From the NCBI GenBank assembly GCA_016297945.1, contig JAEDFR010000110.1, forward strand, positions 1 through 7,484: a stretch of 7,484 bases of DNA, given 5' to 3'. Below the pieces are notes generated by a model. It was not told the DNA's origin, ran no database searches, and saw nothing but the letters and a program-made list of their open reading frames with translations. Source of the stretch: Lachnospiraceae bacterium. Lineage in GTDB: Bacteria > Bacillota > Clostridia > Lachnospirales > Lachnospiraceae. Shown here in pieces: positions 4,528 through 7,484 of this stretch (within the stretch, counting starts at the first letter, position 1; each line of letters opens with the position of its first letter). Position numbers and translations under genes: made by a program.

Positions 4528-5889
4528 CTATTCTTCCTGGTTATAATACTTCTTTTCTAAATTTGCAAACTTTGTGTAATCCGGCAACCATGCCAACTTA
4601 ACAACACCGGTTGGTCCACTTCTCTGCTTTGCAATGTTAATCTCAGCAATCCCGCGTTCCTTACTATCCTTGTTATAATAATCATCACGATATATGAACA
4701 TAACAACATCGGCATCCTGCTCGATTGCTCCTGATTCACGCAAATCGGATAACATCGGTCGCTTATCCGGTCTCTGCTCAACCGCACGGCTTAGCTGCGA
4801 CAATGCAATAATCGGGATATCCAACTCTCTGGCTAAGGATTTCAATGAACGGGAAATTTCAGATATCTCCTGTTGTCTGGATTCGGAAGCCGCCCGATTG
4901 GAACCTTTCATCAACTGCAGATAGTCAATAATAATCAGTTTGATATCCTTTTCAATTTTATACTTTCGGCATTTACTTCGAAGCTCCGATACCGTAAGAC
5001 TCGGCGGTGCATCGATAATCAGATTGGAATCTCCAATCTCTCCTGCCGATCTGACGAGTTTTTCCCATTCATCATCCGACAAATTACCGGTCCGGATATT
5101 TCCGGAATTCACATTGGATTCTAATGATAATAAACGGTTTACCAGCTCAACTTCGCCCATTTCCAAACTGAATATAGCAACAGCCATATTTTGACGCAAT
5201 GCGACATATTCTGCAATATTCAGTACAAAAGCGGTTTTTCCCATAGCCGGACGAGCTGCAATCAGGACAAGGTTGGAAGCATGTAAACCGGCCAGCTTGT
5301 AATCTAAATCCAAAAATCCGGTGGGAACTCCTGTCACATTACCGGAAGACTGGGAAGCAGCCTCAATCCTTGCCAAAGCCTGCATGACAACTTCATCAAT
5401 AGGCATATGGGTTGACATCTTTCTGGACTGTATCAAATCAAAAACTTTCTTTTCTGTCTGCTCAAGCAGAATTTTAAAATCCTGTTTGCCTTCATAACAG
5501 GAATTTGCAATTTCCTCATTGATTTTAATCAATTTTCGCAATGTGGATTTTTCAATCACAATATTGCAAAAATCGCGAATCAAACTCGAATTGGTATCAG
5601 CAACAAGCCCACCCAAATATTCCACATTATTAATCTCATCCGGAATTCCTTTTTCCTTCAGTTTGTTCTGTAACGGAATAACATCCGGAACACTTCCTCT
5701 GTCATATAGCTCTACAATCGCGTCAAAAATAATACCATTTTGTTTTCCATAGAAGTCCTCTGCTGTTAATAACTCCGTTGCCGTTACAATTGCATCTTTA
5801 TCCGAAATCATAGCTCCGATAACAGCCTGCTCTGCTTCTAAACTATAAGGCATCACTCTTTTTTTAATTTGCTGTTCTTCTGCCGGCAT
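4528..5889 (-). CDS. dnaB: Replicative DNA helicase DnaB
   Basis: This hexameric 5'-3' helicase unwinds DNA at the replication fork (called DnaC in Bacillus). The 453 residues are full length for the family. The N-terminal domain (about 13-115) begins with PYSLEAEQAVIGAM, followed by a linker and the RecA-like ATPase from about 187. Walker A is ARPAMGKT (212-219, Lys218 and Thr219), Walker B is LIIIDYLQL (318-326, Asp322), SQLSR lies at 364-368, motif H4 DLRESGAIEQDADVV is at 382-396, and KQR at 421-423 fits the trans-acting Lys/Arg finger. I see no intein or insertion. The start at 5889 has AGGAAG 9-14 bases upstream on the minus strand. It is the last gene of the gdpP-rplI-dnaB operon, 24 bases after rplI. 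Confidence 0.98.
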   Translation of the reverse strand: MPAEEQQIKKRVMPYSLEAEQAVIGAMISDKDAIVTATELLTAEDFYGKQNGIIFDAIVELYDRGSVPDVIPLQNKLKEKGIPDEINNVEYLGGLVADTNSSLIRDFCNIVIEKSTLRKLIKINEEIANSCYEGKQDFKILLEQTEKKVFDLIQSRKMSTHMPIDEVVMQALARIEAASQSSGNVTGVPTGFLDLDYKLAGLHASNLVLIAARPAMGKTAFVLNIAEYVALRQNMAVAIFSLEMGEVELVNRLLSLESNVNSGNIRTGNLSDDEWEKLVRSAGEIGDSNLIIDAPPSLTVSELRSKCRKYKIEKDIKLIIIDYLQLMKGSNRAASESRQQEISEISRSLKSLARELDIPIIALSQLSRAVEQRPDKRPMLSDLRESGAIEQDADVVMFIYRDDYYNKDSKERGIAEINIAKQRSGPTGVVKLAWLPDYTKFANLEKKYYNQEE

Positions 5890-5913
5890 AATGTATCTTC
5901 CTAACCAATTATC

Positions 5914-6360
5914 TTACTGCTCTACTACTTTCACGCGGATCATTCCGCTTACCTTGGGATGAATCTTTACTTTCACCTCGTAAGTACCAAAATTTTTTAT
6001 CGCTTCAGGTAATACAAGTTTTTTCTTATCGAGTTCTTTTCCAAACTGCTCTTTATAGGCAATTGCAATTTCCTTTGATGAAACAGAACCAAAGGCTTTT
6101 CCGCCTTCTCCGGATTTCATCTTTACCACAACAATCTGCTCTTCCATTTCTTTTGCAAAATCCTTTGCAGCCTGCAACTGCTCTGCAGCAATTTTTTCTT
6201 CATTCGCTTTTTGTAATTTCAAATCATTTAAGTTTTTGGGAGTAGCCTCTACACCTAATTTCTGAGGAAGGATATAGTTTCTGACATATCCGTCACTCTT
6301 TTCAATAATATCGCCTTTCTTTCCGACATTTTTTACATCCTGTAATAAAATGATCTTCAT
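5914..6360 (-). CDS. rplI: Large-subunit ribosomal protein L9 (bL9)
   Basis: This 148-residue protein binds 23S rRNA near the L1 stalk and helps maintain reading frame. It has the normal two-domain form. The N-terminal domain opens MKIILLQDVKNVGKKGD and contains the family signature at 13-32 (G-x2-G, GYVRNYILP). A long, charged connecting helix covers about 41-78, and the C-terminal domain includes GGKAFGSV and ends with VKVVEQ. The ATG directly abuts the gdpP stop codon (TAAATG in the minus direction), and the ribosome binding site GGAGAG lies inside the end of gdpP, so translation of the two genes is probably coupled. Confidence 0.98.
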   Translation of the reverse strand: MKIILLQDVKNVGKKGDIIEKSDGYVRNYILPQKLGVEATPKNLNDLKLQKANEEKIAAEQLQAAKDFAKEMEEQIVVVKMKSGEGGKAFGSVSSKEIAIAYKEQFGKELDKKKLVLPEAIKNFGTYEVKVKIHPKVSGMIRVKVVEQ

Positions 6361-7484
6361 TTAAATCTCTCCTTTTTCCATCATAGAAGTCAATGTCTCT
6401 TTTAACGTATCAATGGCATGTTCTACAGACATTTCTTTAAGCTGTGCCGCAGCAACATTCATATGGCCGCCACCGCCCAATCTTTCCATGATTATCTGTA
6501 CATTTACCTCATCGATACTTCTTGCACTGATATATACCAGATTATTGTATTCTGTCAAAACAAAGCTTGCCTTAATTTCATTCATATTTAAGAGTTCATT
6601 TGCCGCCTGTGCTCCAACAATTGTAGGACTATGTGAATTGCCTGGATCACAAACAGATATCGCAAAGGAATCTTTAAAGATTTCTGCTTTACTTATGGTT
6701 TCTGCTTTTACCCGGTAATCAACAGCATCATCCCGAAACATCTTTCTGACTCTGAGTACATCTGCACCGTTTCTTCTTAAATATGCCGCTGCTTCAAATG
6801 TTCTGACACCGGCCTTTGACGTAAAATTATTACTGTCTATGACAATTCCACCGTATAAACAATCTGCTTCCGTGCTGTTTAGCCGTAAACCGTCAATATA
6901 CTGAATAATCTCTGCAACCATTTCACAGGAACTTGAAGCATAGGATTCGATATAAGACAAGGTTGCATTTTCAATATATTCTTCTCCCTGTCTGTGATGA
7001 TCCAATACGACAATGGAGCGACATTGCTTAAGCAACTCCGGGCATTCGGTAATACTCGGCCTATTCACGTCTACAACCACCAGGCAGGTGTTAGACCCTG
7101 CATGTTCCATTGCCTGCGCATTGCCAATCAAAACCTGTTCCTCGGGATCAATATGACTGAGAAAATGTTCAACCATTGGTTTTACTGCAGGTGCAACATC
7201 ATTTAGTACGATATTGACATTTCTACCCAGACTCTTTGCAATACAGTATATACCCACTGCTGCGCCAAAACTGTCCACATCTGACATTCGATGTCCCATA
7301 ACGAGAACACGGTCCCTTGTTGAAATCAGTTCTTTAAGTGCGTGTGCCTTAACACGAGCCTTTACACGGGTATTCTTTTCAACTCTCTGACTCTTTCCAC
7401 CATAATAGCTTACGCCATCCTTCGTCTTGACAACAGCCTGATCGCCACCACGTCCCAAAGCAAGGTCTATGGCCGTTCGAGCAT
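6361..7484 (-). CDS. gdpP: c-di-AMP phosphodiesterase GdpP, C-terminal part, cut by the window edge
   Basis: GdpP (YybT) is a membrane-bound enzyme that hydrolyses cyclic di-AMP, the second messenger for osmotic and cell-wall control. Only about 374 C-terminal residues are present; the gene runs off the right edge, so the membrane helices, PAS domain and most of the degenerate GGDEF domain lie outside. The first visible residues, ARTAIDLALGRGGDQAVVK, are the end of the GGDEF domain. The DHH phosphodiesterase domain follows, with GHRMSDVDS (metal ligands His and two Asp), VVVDVNRPS, LDHH and GIVIDSNNF, then a DHHA1 domain ending in GGGGHMNVAAAQ. All metal-binding positions expected for an active DHH-DHHA1 domain appear intact. 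The TTG at 7456-7458 is an internal Leu codon, not a start. The promoter of the operon lies beyond the window. Confidence 0.96.
   Translation of the reverse strand, partial: ARTAIDLALGRGGDQAVVKTKDGVSYYGGKSQRVEKNTRVKARVKAHALKELISTRDRVLVMGHRMSDVDSFGAAVGIYCIAKSLGRNVNIVLNDVAPAVKPMVEHFLSHIDPEEQVLIGNAQAMEHAGSNTCLVVVDVNRPSITECPELLKQCRSIVVLDHHRQGEEYIENATLSYIESYASSSCEMVAEIIQYIDGLRLNSTEADCLYGGIVIDSNNFTSKAGVRTFEAAAYLRRNGADVLRVRKMFRDDAVDYRVKAETISKAEIFKDSFAISVCDPGNSHSPTIVGAQAANELLNMNEIKASFVLTEYNNLVYISARSIDEVNVQIIMERLGGGGHMNVAAAQLKEMSVEHAIDTLKETLTSMMEKGEI

Noticed and set aside
4557..5752. Open frames overlapping dnaB on both strands
   Set aside because: They overlap well-conserved helicase motifs and their translations look like no known protein.
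7456..7458. TTG as the start of gdpP
   Set aside because: The frame stays open to the window edge and the upstream codons encode the conserved end of the GGDEF domain, so the gene is cut, not started, here.

Overview
The window reads as chromosomal DNA of an anaerobic, low-to-moderate-GC Firmicute, most likely a Clostridia of the Lachnospiraceae type. This is inferred from a pyruvate formate-lyase (PFL) locus, a clostridial 2[4Fe-4S] ferredoxin, strong AGGAGG ribosome binding sites and the Firmicute gene order gdpP-rplI-dnaB. The genus cannot be fixed from the sequence alone.

Positions 1-529 hold no gene. They contain a compact, highly structured element (about 80-271) with imperfect terminal inverted repeats and several internal hairpins, then a good sigma-A-type promoter (415-444). 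That promoter drives a plus-strand PFL operon of three cistrons: a PFL catalytic chain that stops before its glycyl radical domain (530-2569), a 66-residue protein resembling the front half of a glycyl radical domain but with a Cys-rich tail in place of the radical loop (2588-2788), and a free-standing 81-residue glycyl radical domain (2868-3113). A strong terminator follows at 3135-3169. The PFL activating enzyme, a radical SAM protein (3274-4038), and a small ferredoxin (4156-4326) come next, and the ferredoxin is closed by a second, probably bidirectional terminator.

Positions 4528-7484 carry a convergent minus-strand operon of housekeeping genes. In transcription order these are gdpP (a c-di-AMP phosphodiesterase cut by the window edge), rplI (ribosomal protein L9) and dnaB (replicative helicase).

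The striking feature is the PFL. The catalytic chain (679 aa) and the separate radical domain (81 aa) add up to about one ordinary PFL of roughly 760 aa, so the enzyme appears to be assembled from two polypeptides, with the glycyl radical carried on the small one. The activase would install the radical on the small subunit. The ferredoxin next door is a plausible, unproven source of the electron needed for S-adenosylmethionine cleavage. The middle cistron lies in the same reading frame as the catalytic gene behind tandem stops and looks like a reshaped remnant of the ancestral PFL C-terminus. Its function is unknown and it is the best candidate for something new here.
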